64,000 nucleotides of DNA, from the NCBI GenBank assembly GCA_003513005.1, contig DOTD01000036.1, forward strand, positions 1 to 64,000, written 5' to 3'. The notes beneath the pieces are model-generated. The model was given only the letters and a program-made list of their open reading frames with translations, did no database searches and was not told the origin of the DNA. The position numbers and the translations under genes are program-made. Below are positions 35,091-44,222 of the stretch, piece by piece. The DNA is from Desulfotomaculum sp. (GTDB lineage: Bacteria > Bacillota > Desulfotomaculia > Desulfotomaculales > Nap2-2B). How positions within the stretch are numbered: position 1 is the first letter of the stretch; each line of letters opens with the position of its first letter.

Positions 35091-35855
35091 TTATCCACCC
35101 AATAAACGATTAATATTTTCTTCCATTAACAAAAATACGTTGGCCAAAGGAGTTGCCAGAAGAGGCAACAAAATGATCAGGACAAAAAGGCCAGCAATTA
35201 TTTTAATGGGGAAACCCAGCAAAAAAACATTGACCTGGGGAACGGCCTTGGCTACCAGACCGAGAGATAAATCAATAATGATCAATACAGCCAGAAGGGG
35301 AATACTGATCTGCACCGCAAGAAGGCACATTACCCCGGCTGCTTTAGCTGCAACAAATCCTGCTCTGCTGGGAAAACTAAAACTCCCAGCCATTATTGGA
35401 AAAAGCCTGTAGCTTTGCACAAGAGCGTTAATCAAGCGGTGGTGCCCATCTATACTCAGAAAGAAAACCAATCCTAAAAGATTCATAAACTGCCCCATAA
35501 TTGTCACCTGTACACCTGACAGGGGGTCAACCGTATTAGCCATGCTAAAGCCCATCTGGAAATCCATATACTGCCCGGCATTCCGGATGCTGCTAAAGAT
35601 CATATTAACCAGGATTCCCAGCAGCAAACCTAATCCTGCCTCCCTGGTCAGCGCAAGTGCAAAGCCCGGAAGACCCCCGGATATTTCCTGATGCACACTG
35701 GGAAAAGTAAGATAAACAATTATTGACAGGCAAAAGCCAAATCCTAACTTTGCCAGAACAGGAATATTTGGCATGGCAAGGAAAGGTGAGGCTATCAGGA
35801 ATGAAAATGTTCTGATAAAAATAAGTAAAAAGAATGTCATGCCTGTGAAGTCCAT
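35091..35855 (-). CDS. fliR: Flagellar export protein FliR
   Basis: A 254-residue, highly hydrophobic export-gate subunit with about six helices. ATG 35855 is chosen because AGGGAGA lies just upstream; an in-frame extension would overlap fliQ. It lies in the fliO-P-Q-R-flhB-flhA block. Confidence 0.94.
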   Translation of the reverse strand: MDFTGMTFFLLIFIRTFSFLIASPFLAMPNIPVLAKLGFGFCLSIIVYLTFPSVHQEISGGLPGFALALTREAGLGLLLGILVNMIFSSIRNAGQYMDFQMGFSMANTVDPLSGVQVTIMGQFMNLLGLVFFLSIDGHHRLINALVQSYRLFPIMAGSFSFPSRAGFVAAKAAGVMCLLAVQISIPLLAVLIIIDLSLGLVAKAVPQVNVFLLGFPIKIIAGLFVLIILLPLLATPLANVFLLMEENINRLLGG

Positions 35856-35866
35856 TACAATTCTCC

Positions 35867-36136
35867 CTATTGCAGCAGCAACGGCCACTGGCTGTATAGT
35901 TCTATTGTATATGTGGTCAGCAAGTGCATAATCCAGGGCATTAAAGCAACAATTGCTAAAAAGGTAACAATAAGTTTTGGTACGAATGTTAATGTTTGCT
36001 CTTGAATCTGCGTTGCCGCCTGGAAAATACTTACCGCCAGACCAACCGCTAAGCCCACTCCCAGGATGGGTAAAGTAATCAGCAATATTAACCAGATAGC
36101 GTGGCGGGAAACTCCTAAAACGTAAGCGTCAGTCAT
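35867..36136 (-). CDS. fliQ: Flagellar export protein FliQ
   Basis: An 89-residue protein with two membrane helices, the normal size for FliQ. It packs with FliP and FliR in the export gate. AGGAGG precedes the ATG. Confidence 0.95.
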   Translation of the reverse strand: MTDAYVLGVSRHAIWLILLITLPILGVGLAVGLAVSIFQAATQIQEQTLTFVPKLIVTFLAIVALMPWIMHLLTTYTIELYSQWPLLLQ

Positions 36137-36157
36137 ATAAACCTCCTGCTTCTTTAA

Positions 36158-36952
36158 TTAATGAAAGGTTTCCATCAGAGATTTGACGACCAGGTACCAA
36201 CCATCAATTAGTACAAACAGCAGCAACTTAAAAGGCAGCGAAATCATAATCGGCGGAAGCATGAACATTCCCATTGACATAAGAATGCTGGCCACCACCA
36301 GATCGATAATCAGAAAAGGAAGATAAATCAAGAAACCTATTTGAAAAGCGGTTTTCAGTTCACTTATAATAAACGAAGGAATAACTACCTGCATTGGCGC
36401 CTTTTGCGGATTGCTTGGCCTGTTGATTTTTGAAAGACTTACAAACAGGGCAAGATCCTTTTCCCTTGTTTGTTTGAGCATAAAAGAGCGTAAAGGCGCC
36501 TGGGCGGCATTCATGGCCTGTTCTTGACTGATTGTATTGGCTAAATAAGGTTTTATAGCCTGGCGATCAATTTCGTTATAAACAGGTGACATAACAAATA
36601 TTGTCAGGAATAACGCCAACCCTATTATGATCTGGTTTGAGGGAATTTGCATCGTTCCCAGGGCGCTCCTTAAAATTGACAAGACTACAATAATCCGTGT
36701 AAAAGAGGTCATCATGACTAATATTGCCGGTAAAAGGGAAAGCATGGTCAGTAAAACAAGAAGTTTTACAGTATCCATTGTCTGCTTCGGTGTTGAAGAT
36801 TGTCCAACCTGAATGTTAAGATTGGGAATGGGAACAGGTTGGGCTGAAGCACAATCAGGCAGGAAGCAAAAAAGACAAACTGCCAAGCCGCAGAAAAGCA
36901 GACTTAAAAATATTCTCCTGTTTTGACTGTTTAAATTAATTTTCCCCTTCAA
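36158..36952 (-). CDS. fliP: Flagellar export protein FliP
   Basis: A 264-residue gate subunit with a cleavable signal peptide (hydrophobic core about 13-32), a periplasmic segment and three to four C-terminal helices. Family segments TSFTRIIVVLS and MGMFMLPP are visible. It starts at TTG after GAGGT. Confidence 0.95.
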   Translation of the reverse strand: MKGKINLNSQNRRIFLSLLFCGLAVCLFCFLPDCASAQPVPIPNLNIQVGQSSTPKQTMDTVKLLVLLTMLSLLPAILVMMTSFTRIIVVLSILRSALGTMQIPSNQIIIGLALFLTIFVMSPVYNEIDRQAIKPYLANTISQEQAMNAAQAPLRSFMLKQTREKDLALFVSLSKINRPSNPQKAPMQVVIPSFIISELKTAFQIGFLIYLPFLIIDLVVASILMSMGMFMLPPIMISLPFKLLLFVLIDGWYLVVKSLMETFH

Positions 36953-36960
36953 AGGTACGT

Positions 36961-37329
36961 TTACCTCGTAAAGAAACGTTTTAATAATGTATTCCCCAGA
37001 AGACGTGAATAAATATGAGATCGATCTTTTCTTTCATTCGCACTAAGGTTACACTCCAGAGTTTCAGGTTTGCCCGCCAGGTTTTTCAGCCAACTGATTT
37101 GCCCGTTGGAAGAAGCAAGTAAAAAGTATTCTTCGCCAACCTGGATTAAAATTAATAACGTTTTCGGTCCAAGATAAAGTTGTTCAATAATTTTCATATA
37201 ATTTGTCCGGCCAGATGGTATATATATTTTCGACAGACCGAAACGGATGGACGCATAAGCCAGACATATAACAACAACCAGAGTAATGATTATTTTTAAA
37301 ACGGGCAGCAATAATTCTCCCTCATTCAA
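36961..37329 (-). CDS. fliO: Flagellar biosynthesis protein FliO
   Basis: A 122-residue single-pass membrane protein with one helix at about 9-27 and a short cytosolic domain with the family-like VEQLYLGPKT-type segment (here IEQLYLGPKT). It helps assemble the FliP ring. It starts at TTG and lies directly before fliP. Confidence 0.85.
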   Translation of the reverse strand: MNEGELLLPVLKIIITLVVVICLAYASIRFGLSKIYIPSGRTNYMKIIEQLYLGPKTLLILIQVGEEYFLLASSNGQISWLKNLAGKPETLECNLSANERKDRSHIYSRLLGNTLLKRFFTR

Positions 37330-37333
37330 AGCC

Positions 37334-37705
37334 TTACAGCTCCTCGGAATCTTTGTTTGGATCCGGGTATATTGAACTGACTCTTATTGCAAAAATTTCT
37401 CCAATAACAAGGACTTCACCCTTGGCAAATTTCTGGTTGTTAATATAAAGATCTATTTGTTCTCCAACAATCTTGTTTAAAATAATCAACTTGCCTTTCT
37501 TAAAAGACAGAATTTCTGAACCTTTCATGGTTGTCTGACCAAGTTGAGCAGTAATCGTTATCCTGACATCAAACAAATGCTTCAGGCTGACCTTAATCCT
37601 GGATGCGTTAGTGGAGTGTTTGAGTTCGGGAAATTTAATTTTCTTAACAGTGATACTATCCTCTTTTAAACCTTTTAAAAAATCTCTAATTTCTTCTTCA
37701 TTCAT
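37334..37705 (-). CDS. fliN: FliN-type switch protein
   Basis: A 123-residue protein consisting mainly of one SpoA (FliM/FliN C-terminal) domain, with the family segment around VGEQIDLYINNQKFAKGEV. FliY at the operon end also carries a FliN domain, so the cell has two FliN-type proteins. It sits exactly where fliM-fliY stand in Bacillus. It may be a C-ring component or part of the export FliH-FliI dock. Confidence 0.88.
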   Translation of the reverse strand: MNEEEIRDFLKGLKEDSITVKKIKFPELKHSTNASRIKVSLKHLFDVRITITAQLGQTTMKGSEILSFKKGKLIILNKIVGEQIDLYINNQKFAKGEVLVIGEIFAIRVSSIYPDPNKDSEEL

Positions 37706-37725
37706 GTCTGCAAAGCACCCTTATT

Positions 37726-38283
37726 TTATTGAACCAGCAACTCTGTAAAATAAACGCCGCTAATCTGTCCAGCGGTCAATTTAGCATTAATTGCCTGCCG
37801 CAAATTTTCCTTTAAAGCTTTTGATGCCGGATCTTTTTGAATTTCTTCCGCACTTTTCCCCCGAAGCGCTTCAATCAATGTATCGCTTAAAAGATAATTT
37901 TTTTCCTTAAGTTCCTTCGCCAGATTTTTATTGTCTTTAGGGAAAACAAGCACGCAGGATACCCGCACAAAATGCCCGCCTTTACCGGATAAATTGACTA
38001 CCAAAGATGAGAGTGCGGCTATTTCTTCAGCATCTTTTTCCGATTTTTTTTCCGCATTTTTTTTGTCTTGTTTATGAAATTGCACAAGACCTGTGATTTC
38101 GCTTTTCATACCCTTGTTAAAGTAGATGAATGCTGCGCTGCCGGCTATTAAAAAAAGGACCAGGCCCGCGGCTATGAACAGCTTTATCTTTGAAGGTTTC
38201 TGTTTTTTCCCTTCCTCACTTATTTCCCCTTCTTGCTGTTTTTGTTTTTTTGTGAGGCGGGCCTTTAATTTACCCTTTAACAT
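37726..38283 (-). CDS. fliL: Flagellar basal body protein FliL
   Basis: A 185-residue protein with a lysine-rich cytosolic tail, one membrane helix (about 33-54) and an outer stomatin-like domain that surrounds the stator. AAAGGT precedes the ATG. It follows flgE by five bases. Confidence 0.9.
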   Translation of the reverse strand: MLKGKLKARLTKKQKQQEGEISEEGKKQKPSKIKLFIAAGLVLFLIAGSAAFIYFNKGMKSEITGLVQFHKQDKKNAEKKSEKDAEEIAALSSLVVNLSGKGGHFVRVSCVLVFPKDNKNLAKELKEKNYLLSDTLIEALRGKSAEEIQKDPASKALKENLRQAINAKLTAGQISGVYFTELLVQ

Positions 38284-38288
38284 ATTTT

Positions 38289-39116
38289 TTACCTTTTCAG
38301 ATCAATAATGGTTTGCAGCATTTCATCGGAAGTAGTGATCACCCTGGCATCTGCCTGATAACCCCTCTGGGTGGTAATTAAATTGGCAAACTCGTTGGTT
38401 AAATCAACATTTGACATTTCCAGATAACCTGATTGAATTAAACCTTGGCCTCCTTCACTACCCGGAGCGCCCGGATTTATCGGTGTTGAAAAGTCAGCGA
38501 AATCACCCGTAGTAATTGTTGGAATATAGCTGTTGTTACCGCATTTTTCCAGACTCTCCGGGTTAATGATATTGGCGATGCCGACTACCCCCAACGTATC
38601 CGTAGTCCCATCGGAGTTTAAAACACCTATTGAGCCGTCAGTTCCAATACTTATAATCTGCTGACCAGATGCTATATCCAAAGCCGGTATTTCAGCGCCG
38701 CTGGAGTCAAGAACCCGTGACCCGTCCATACTTGTCAGATAACCTTCCTTATCAAGGGTAAAATTGCCGTCACGGGTGTAAGTAATAATACTCGTTGTCG
38801 GATCTTTGAGCATAAAGAATCCATTTCCTTCAATTGCCAAGTCAAGAACCCTGCTTGTTACCTGCATCCCGCCCTGACTAAATAAATTCTGAACACTTCC
38901 TATCGTTACCCCTGTTCCAACTTGTGAAGGATATATATAAGGCGGTGTGTCGGTTCCGGTAGCATACTTTAACTGCTGGCTGAAAAGATCCTTGAAACAC
39001 GCTCTTGACGCCTTGAAACCGTATGTACTTGCATTGCTTATATTGTTTCCGATTACATCCATACTGATCTGTTGGTTGCGCATACCTGAAACACCTGAAT
39101 AAAGTGACCTAATCAA
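38289..39116 (-). CDS. flgE: Flagellar hook protein FlgE
   Basis: A 275-residue hook protein with N-terminal LYSGVSGMRNQQISMDVIGNN and a C terminus ending TTSDEMLQTIIDLKR, closely like the short Bacillus FlgE. TTG 39116 is chosen because AAGGAGG lies nine bases upstream; the in-frame extension shows no homology. It follows flgD and the TIGR02530 gene, as in Bacillus-type operons. Confidence 0.92.
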   Translation of the reverse strand: MIRSLYSGVSGMRNQQISMDVIGNNISNASTYGFKASRACFKDLFSQQLKYATGTDTPPYIYPSQVGTGVTIGSVQNLFSQGGMQVTSRVLDLAIEGNGFFMLKDPTTSIITYTRDGNFTLDKEGYLTSMDGSRVLDSSGAEIPALDIASGQQIISIGTDGSIGVLNSDGTTDTLGVVGIANIINPESLEKCGNNSYIPTITTGDFADFSTPINPGAPGSEGGQGLIQSGYLEMSNVDLTNEFANLITTQRGYQADARVITTSDEMLQTIIDLKR

Positions 39117-39208
39117 ATTATTTGACCTCCTTATAATTGACCTTATTGATCGGCTGTCTCTTTCGTTCAACAGCCTCCCGGCCCCCTAGAAAGGTCCGGC
39201 CGGTAAAT

Positions 39209-39580
39209 CTATTTAATAATAACCGCTCCGTCGATATTGGTGAAAACATGGTTGACCATTGCGTCTTTGTCTAAGGCAGTAACAATGGTACGGTTTGTTA
39301 TACTGGTCACAAGAGCCAGATCATTGTATAGCAGCAGTGAATCGCGCACCCCCTTTGCTTGAGCCCGGTTTACAGCATTGCCTATTTTAGACCAGTCTGA
39401 CTCATTAAGATAAATATTCCTCTGTTCCATACGTTTTTGAGCGTGTGCTGAAATTTTTACTCTGTCTTGCTGAATTTTATCGTACAAAACAGATTGGAAT
39501 GAAACAGATTGCATCCTTCCCGCAACCTGTGACCCGGACTTTTCTTCAGGTAAATAAGCCGGGCGAACAACTCTATTTAC
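39209..39580 (-). CDS. TIGR02530 flagellar operon protein, start unusual
   Basis: A small conserved flagellar-operon protein of unknown role, recognised by KISAHAQKRMEQRNI and a C-terminal FTNIDGAVII. The first ATG (39514) gives 101 aa but abuts GGGAAGG with no spacing. The frame stays open for 22 more codons upstream, to a GTA at 39580 that lies 12 bases after AAAGGAGG, and this adds VNRVVRPAYLPEEKSG, like the N terminus typical of the family. No ATG, GTG or TTG exists in that extension. GTA initiation or a G-to-A change is inferred. Confidence 0.8.
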   Translation of the reverse strand, partial: VNRVVRPAYLPEEKSGSQVAGRMQSVSFQSVLYDKIQQDRVKISAHAQKRMEQRNIYLNESDWSKIGNAVNRAQAKGVRDSLLLYNDLALVTSITNRTIVTALDKDAMVNHVFTNIDGAVIIK

Positions 39581-39601
39581 CCCAAACCGGCGCCTCCTTT
39601 G

Positions 39602-40117
39602 CTAGTTAGTTGCTTCAACAACATAGGTTAACGGATAAGTCCCCTCTTCAATAACTATACTGGCCTCATCATTTTGAGGAGCAGCCTTGCTCACTGTCCC
39701 ATCAACTTCTTCGCCATTACTTACTTCAATAACAGCGGATAACGGGTAAGACACCTCATCAATGACTACACTGACCCGATCATTTTGGAAAGCAACTTTG
39801 CTCACTGTCCCCTCAACTTCTTTACCATTTGAGTCTTGGACTTTCACCTGAAGTCCGATTAAAGATACAGCCTGTGTGTAAACCTGGCCTTGTACCAAAT
39901 TAGTCAATTTGTCATTCAGGTTGATCATCTGCTCAAGTTGAGTCACCTGGGCCAACTGGGTAAGGAATTGCCCGCTGTCCTGTGTATTAAAAGGGTCCTG
40001 ATTGACAAGTTGAGCAACCATGAGCTTTAAAAATGAGTCCTTATCCAGAAAACTGGTTCTGGATTGGCTCGTCTGTGACTGCTGGCTATTTTCATTACTA
40101 ATTGATGATACTGACAT
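39602..40117 (-). CDS. flgD: Flagellar hook scaffold FlgD with duplicated tail
   Basis: A 171-residue hook-cap protein. Residues 23-90 hold the conserved FlgD N-terminal segment (FLKLMVAQLVNQDP). The C-terminal domain is two tandem 37-residue copies (97-133 and 134-170), about 59% identical. A short Firmicute FlgD normally has one such unit. It lies between fliK and the TIGR02530 gene. Confidence 0.93.
   Translation of the reverse strand: MSVSSISNENSQQSQTSQSRTSFLDKDSFLKLMVAQLVNQDPFNTQDSGQFLTQLAQVTQLEQMINLNDKLTNLVQGQVYTQAVSLIGLQVKVQDSNGKEVEGTVSKVAFQNDRVSVVIDEVSYPLSAVIEVSNGEEVDGTVSKAAPQNDEASIVIEEGTYPLTYVVEATN
39608..39829 (-). repeat. 111-bp in-frame tandem duplication in flgD
   Basis: Two adjacent 111-bp units (39719-39829 and 39608-39718) encode the 37-residue repeats. 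DNA similarity is high in places, for example the stretch encoding EGTVSK/DGTVSK, so the duplication is fairly recent. Confidence 0.85.
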
Positions 40118-40129
40118 ATTTATCTACTC

Positions 40130-41731
40130 CTAAACCCAATAATTAACTGTTCTTGCTCCACTCTGGCTGTTAATACCATTCTCAAATGTTTGCCGGGCGG
40201 CGCCCACAGTATCGTTTGACAGCCGGGTTAACGATTTTTTAAAATAGTTCCACCCTCCTTGCGCATTGTTATCCTTTCCCTGCCCCTGGTTTTGTTCCTG
40301 GCTTAAGAAGACCAGGGTTTCATTCGTGGAACCAGACAACTGTATAATTGACTGTTTCAGCTGAGGTATTGAACCCTCCAAAATATCTTTTGCGTCAGAG
40401 CTGGAAGCAATGAAATGAATCACAAGTTTATCTTTAATTTCTTTTACTTTTATTGTTAGAGGACCAAGATTTTCAGGGATCAGGTTAATCCTAATCAGTT
40501 TTTCACCGGAGCCGGACGACCGCAAAGCCGAAAGCACAACTGAGGGCAGTTCAGCTATGGGAACCTGCTGATAGGTCATGACTGATTCCTGTTTAGAAAC
40601 TGCACTCCCGGAAATGCCGGTAGATTTTGACAAAGAGCCGGCGAGGTTTTGCAGTAAGTCAGACTGCCTTTGAAGGCCGGCTACCTTCTCGTCCCCATTA
40701 GAATCTTCTGCGTTTTCTGAGGCAGATATTCTCCCGGAATTTTTTGAAGCCGCAAATAATTGAACAACACTGCCTTCGCTTTGAGTATAATTGGTCGAAG
40801 CTTCAACAGTTTCTAAAAGGTTGGACACCCAGGTATCTGCCTGGACTGCTTGAATATGCCCGGCATTGTCGTTTTTATTATTTTCAGACCCATTTCCCTG
40901 CATAGCTATACCCGCTGAAGATTGCTCAGTCTCAAATTTAGCTATTCCTTTCCGTTCAAGACCTAAAGGAGCTATTTCTAAAGGAGTGGAATCCCCAACA
41001 ATACTTTGCAGCCTGTCTATTTCACCCTGTGGTTGAAATTCAACCTGTGATTGATCCGGCGTTGATCCTAAAATCTCTTCCGGAATAAGATCAGAACTCG
41101 CAACGCCTAATAAATTGGATGTTTCATTGACAGCAGCCTCGATCTCTTCCCAGTTTCTTTCAGGGACAGGATTCTGAATCTCCTTCCATTTTTCCATTTC
41201 TTCAACTTTAAAACCTGGTTGAATAACCTGCTGAATTCCCAATTCCCTAGCGTTATCCTGGATACCCTCTTCCTTACTATTCAGAGCGGCCGGAATTGAA
41301 AGAGCCGTCCCCCCTGCGTTAATCTGATCGATACCATATCTTTGAATTTCTTTTGACAGCGAAGCAGCGTGTTTTTCATCCTGGCAGTTCTGCAGGTCAT
41401 CCTTTTTATCAATGCCGATTAGATCCCTGCTTTGGCCAACAACAGGAGACTCTCCGGAAATGTTAACTTTTCCAGTCATATTTTCAAACGGGTCTTTAAA
41501 GATTCTTTCATCCGAAAGTTCGTTTTGAGGTTTTTCACTATTGCCTGTTTGCGAAATAACTGTATTCATATTTGGCAGAAAACAATTGCCTGACAGACAC
41601 ATAGCATTAACAGCATCCCCAAAAGAACCGGTTTGATCCTTTACGGTTTCTCCTGCAAATCCGCTCTTTCCTTTTAGCTTTGAATCAGCAAGGAAGATGC
41701 CCCAGGCTGATTTTTCAGTCGGGAAAATCAT
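40130..41731 (-). CDS. fliK: Flagellar hook-length control protein FliK
   Basis: A 533-residue protein with a low-complexity, Q/E/N/S-rich N-terminal ruler region and a C-terminal Flg_hook domain (LIPENLGPLTIKVK...IHF) that triggers the FlhB switch. The start ATGA overlaps the fliJ stop. Its identity rests on the C-terminal domain and position. Confidence 0.9.
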   Translation of the reverse strand: MIFPTEKSAWGIFLADSKLKGKSGFAGETVKDQTGSFGDAVNAMCLSGNCFLPNMNTVISQTGNSEKPQNELSDERIFKDPFENMTGKVNISGESPVVGQSRDLIGIDKKDDLQNCQDEKHAASLSKEIQRYGIDQINAGGTALSIPAALNSKEEGIQDNARELGIQQVIQPGFKVEEMEKWKEIQNPVPERNWEEIEAAVNETSNLLGVASSDLIPEEILGSTPDQSQVEFQPQGEIDRLQSIVGDSTPLEIAPLGLERKGIAKFETEQSSAGIAMQGNGSENNKNDNAGHIQAVQADTWVSNLLETVEASTNYTQSEGSVVQLFAASKNSGRISASENAEDSNGDEKVAGLQRQSDLLQNLAGSLSKSTGISGSAVSKQESVMTYQQVPIAELPSVVLSALRSSGSGEKLIRINLIPENLGPLTIKVKEIKDKLVIHFIASSSDAKDILEGSIPQLKQSIIQLSGSTNETLVFLSQEQNQGQGKDNNAQGGWNYFKKSLTRLSNDTVGAARQTFENGINSQSGARTVNYWV

Positions 41732-42174
41732 AATAATTGACCTCTTTTGTGATAAACGAAAGTGCTCTGTCCGGTTTCATCATTTTGAAATTTTTCTTTA
41801 TTCTTTTCCTCAAGCTGGTGTCTGCTAAATGACTTTTCTCTAACCTTTTCGAGGACGGACCTTTCCCGCCACGCACGTATCAATTTATCACGTCTTTCAT
41901 GAATTTCATCTTGAATTCCGGATAATAGTTCTTGCTGCCTCTCTATGCACTTGGCTAAATAAAGGCGGTAGTTATTTTGACGGATAACCCATGAAATCTC
42001 AACACCTGCATCGTCCTGTACCAGACCCCCTTCATAGCTTTTGTACATTTCATCCAGTATTCTTTTATTCAAATCATACCTTTCCTGTGCTTCAGTCACA
42101 GCCTGCCTGGCAGCCTTTTCCACACTCATGCGGTAGTTCAAGACTTTTTCCAGCGTGAAAACAAAATTGGACAT
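41728..42174 (-). CDS. fliJ: Flagellar export chaperone FliJ
   Basis: A 148-residue almost fully helical coiled-coil protein, the normal size for FliJ, which inserts in the FliI ring and links to FlhA. The N-terminal FTLEKVLNYRMSVEK is family-like. It lies between fliI and fliK. Confidence 0.92.
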   Translation of the reverse strand: MSNFVFTLEKVLNYRMSVEKAARQAVTEAQERYDLNKRILDEMYKSYEGGLVQDDAGVEISWVIRQNNYRLYLAKCIERQQELLSGIQDEIHERRDKLIRAWRERSVLEKVREKSFSRHQLEEKNKEKFQNDETGQSTFVYHKRGQLL

Positions 42175-42178
42175 TTAA

Positions 42179-43510
42179 TCACTCCGCTAGTTGTAAATTT
42201 TCCAACAAAGCCAAAGTATCTTTAAAAGCACAAAACTCTTCGGGACCCTGGCGAAGATAATTGATTATCTTTTCATAATTACGGATTGAAGCGTCTATTT
42301 TCTGATTTGAACCGCTCGCATAAGCGCCAATATTAATTAAGTCCTCTGTTTGCTTATATGTTGACAGCAGATCCCTCAAGCGACCAGCCATTTGTTGATG
42401 CCTTAAATTTGCCAAATCGGGCATCAGACGGCTTACACTTTGCAAAACATCAATAGGAGGATAATGATTATGGTTTGCCAATTCGCGTGTCAGTATTATA
42501 TGTCCGTCTAAAATACTGCGAACGGTATCAGCAATAGGCTCGTTAAAATCATCACCCTCCACGAGTACGGTATAAAAAGCAGTGATAGAACCTCTTTCCC
42601 CAGTTCCGGTTCGCTCTAACAGCCTTGGTAAAAGCCCGAATACAGAGGGTGGGTACCCTTTTGTTGCAGGGGGTTCACCCACTGTTAGTCCTATTTCCCT
42701 TTGCGCCATTGCCAGACGCGTGACAGAATCCAGCAGCAGCAGCACATCCAGACCTTGTTCACGAAAGTACTCTGCAATAGCAATTGCCACGAATGCGGCC
42801 TTCAGGCGGACAAGGGCAGGTTGATCCGAGGTAGCAGCTACAACGACACTCCGTTTTAATCCCTCCTTTCCTAAATCGTGGGAGATGAAATCCCCGACCT
42901 CTCGCCCTCTTTCGCCAACCAGCGCAATTACATTGACTTGTGCTTTGGAATAACGGGCTATCATACCTAACAAAGTACTTTTACCTACACCGCTGCCGGA
43001 AAACAAACCTAACCTTTGTCCTTTGCCACAAGTCAATAATGAATCAATAGCTCTTATTCCTGTTGCTAAAACCTCATTTACCTGACGTCGGGCCAGGGGA
43101 TTTGGCGGAAGGTTGTCCACCGGCCAAAAAATCCCGTCTTCGTCAAGCGGTTTTTCGTCAAGCGGCCGCCCGAGTCCGTTAAGAACACGGCCGCGAATAT
43201 TATCTCCAATTTTAACAAGCAAAGGATGGCCTGTCGGAATTACAGGGCATCCCGGGTAAACACCTTTTAGGTCTCCAAGAGGCATTATTAAAGAGCTGCC
43301 TTCACGGAAACCGATTACCTCGGCAAGAACAGGCTGATCGAGATTAGGAACCTTAATATAACACAACTCACCTATAAAGGATGTTAAGCCCGTAGTTTCA
43401 ATAAGCAGCCCGGTGACCTTTTTGACCAAACCGCATGCTCTAATCAATTGAGCTTTTTTAATTCGCTCGCGATAATACCTTAAATTTACTGACGGAATAC
43501 TTTTAAACAT
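42179..43510 (-). CDS. fliI: Flagellar export ATPase FliI
   Basis: A 443-residue F1-type ATPase with Walker A GLFSGSGVGKSTLLG, Walker B VLLLLDSVTR and the arginine-rich EREIG/GERGREV region. It energises export with FliH and FliJ. It overlaps fliH by eight bases. Confidence 0.97.
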   Translation of the reverse strand: MFKSIPSVNLRYYRERIKKAQLIRACGLVKKVTGLLIETTGLTSFIGELCYIKVPNLDQPVLAEVIGFREGSSLIMPLGDLKGVYPGCPVIPTGHPLLVKIGDNIRGRVLNGLGRPLDEKPLDEDGIFWPVDNLPPNPLARRQVNEVLATGIRAIDSLLTCGKGQRLGLFSGSGVGKSTLLGMIARYSKAQVNVIALVGERGREVGDFISHDLGKEGLKRSVVVAATSDQPALVRLKAAFVAIAIAEYFREQGLDVLLLLDSVTRLAMAQREIGLTVGEPPATKGYPPSVFGLLPRLLERTGTGERGSITAFYTVLVEGDDFNEPIADTVRSILDGHIILTRELANHNHYPPIDVLQSVSRLMPDLANLRHQQMAGRLRDLLSTYKQTEDLINIGAYASGSNQKIDASIRNYEKIINYLRQGPEEFCAFKDTLALLENLQLAE

Positions 43511-44222
43511 CTATGTACCCTTTAACCAGATTCGTTTTTAAAACTTCCCATCGATTATCTAACGTCGCATCAACTTCTTCTCTCGACGTCCTGATTTTTA
43601 AGCCACCTTGTTTTATGGAGGGTTCAGTTAATATATTTAACTTAGCGCCACCTGGAAGCCTCTTTAAGATATCTTCCCGGTTTTTCTGGAATATATCAAA
43701 ATCCTGCGCGTTGACCATTAAATCTACCCGCTCTTTATCAGAGACTGCTCCGATTGCTTCTTTGGCAATCTCATATACTGTCTCGGGTTCAACGGTTAAT
43801 TGCTTGTTGACGATTCTTTCGGCAATTTCACAGGAAAGAAGAACTATTTCCTCTTCCATCCCTTCAAAAGTTTTTCGTTTGATTTCATGAGCCTCTTTTA
43901 AAAGATGGAGCGCCTTCTGACGGATTTCTTCAGCTTCCTGATTAGCTTTTTCCAGACTTTCCCGGTAACCTGCCTGGGAACCTTCCATTTTCGCCTGGGA
44001 GAAAATTTCCTCCGCTTCTATACGGGCTTTTTCGAGAATTCTACCTGCTTCTTCGTTCGCATATAAAACAGAACCCGAATTATGGCTGGTGATTTCTCCC
44101 GCAACACTCCCTATGGGCGCCGTGTATTCTTGTTCGCTCGTATTGTTTTCACATATTAAACAAACCTTGCGGACTTGTGATATCATTGGTCTTCTAATTA
44201 TCTTGTTAGATGATAATGACAT
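43503..44222 (-). CDS. fliH: Flagellar export ATPase regulator FliH
   Basis: A 239-residue protein with a long central coiled coil rich in Glu, Ala and Lys and a C-terminal FliH/V-ATPase-E-like domain. ATG 44222 is preferred because AAGGGG lies eight bases before it. It overlaps fliG by 17 bases and fliI by eight. Confidence 0.9.
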   Translation of the reverse strand: MSLSSNKIIRRPMISQVRKVCLICENNTSEQEYTAPIGSVAGEITSHNSGSVLYANEEAGRILEKARIEAEEIFSQAKMEGSQAGYRESLEKANQEAEEIRQKALHLLKEAHEIKRKTFEGMEEEIVLLSCEIAERIVNKQLTVEPETVYEIAKEAIGAVSDKERVDLMVNAQDFDIFQKNREDILKRLPGGAKLNILTEPSIKQGGLKIRTSREEVDATLDNRWEVLKTNLVKGYIDV

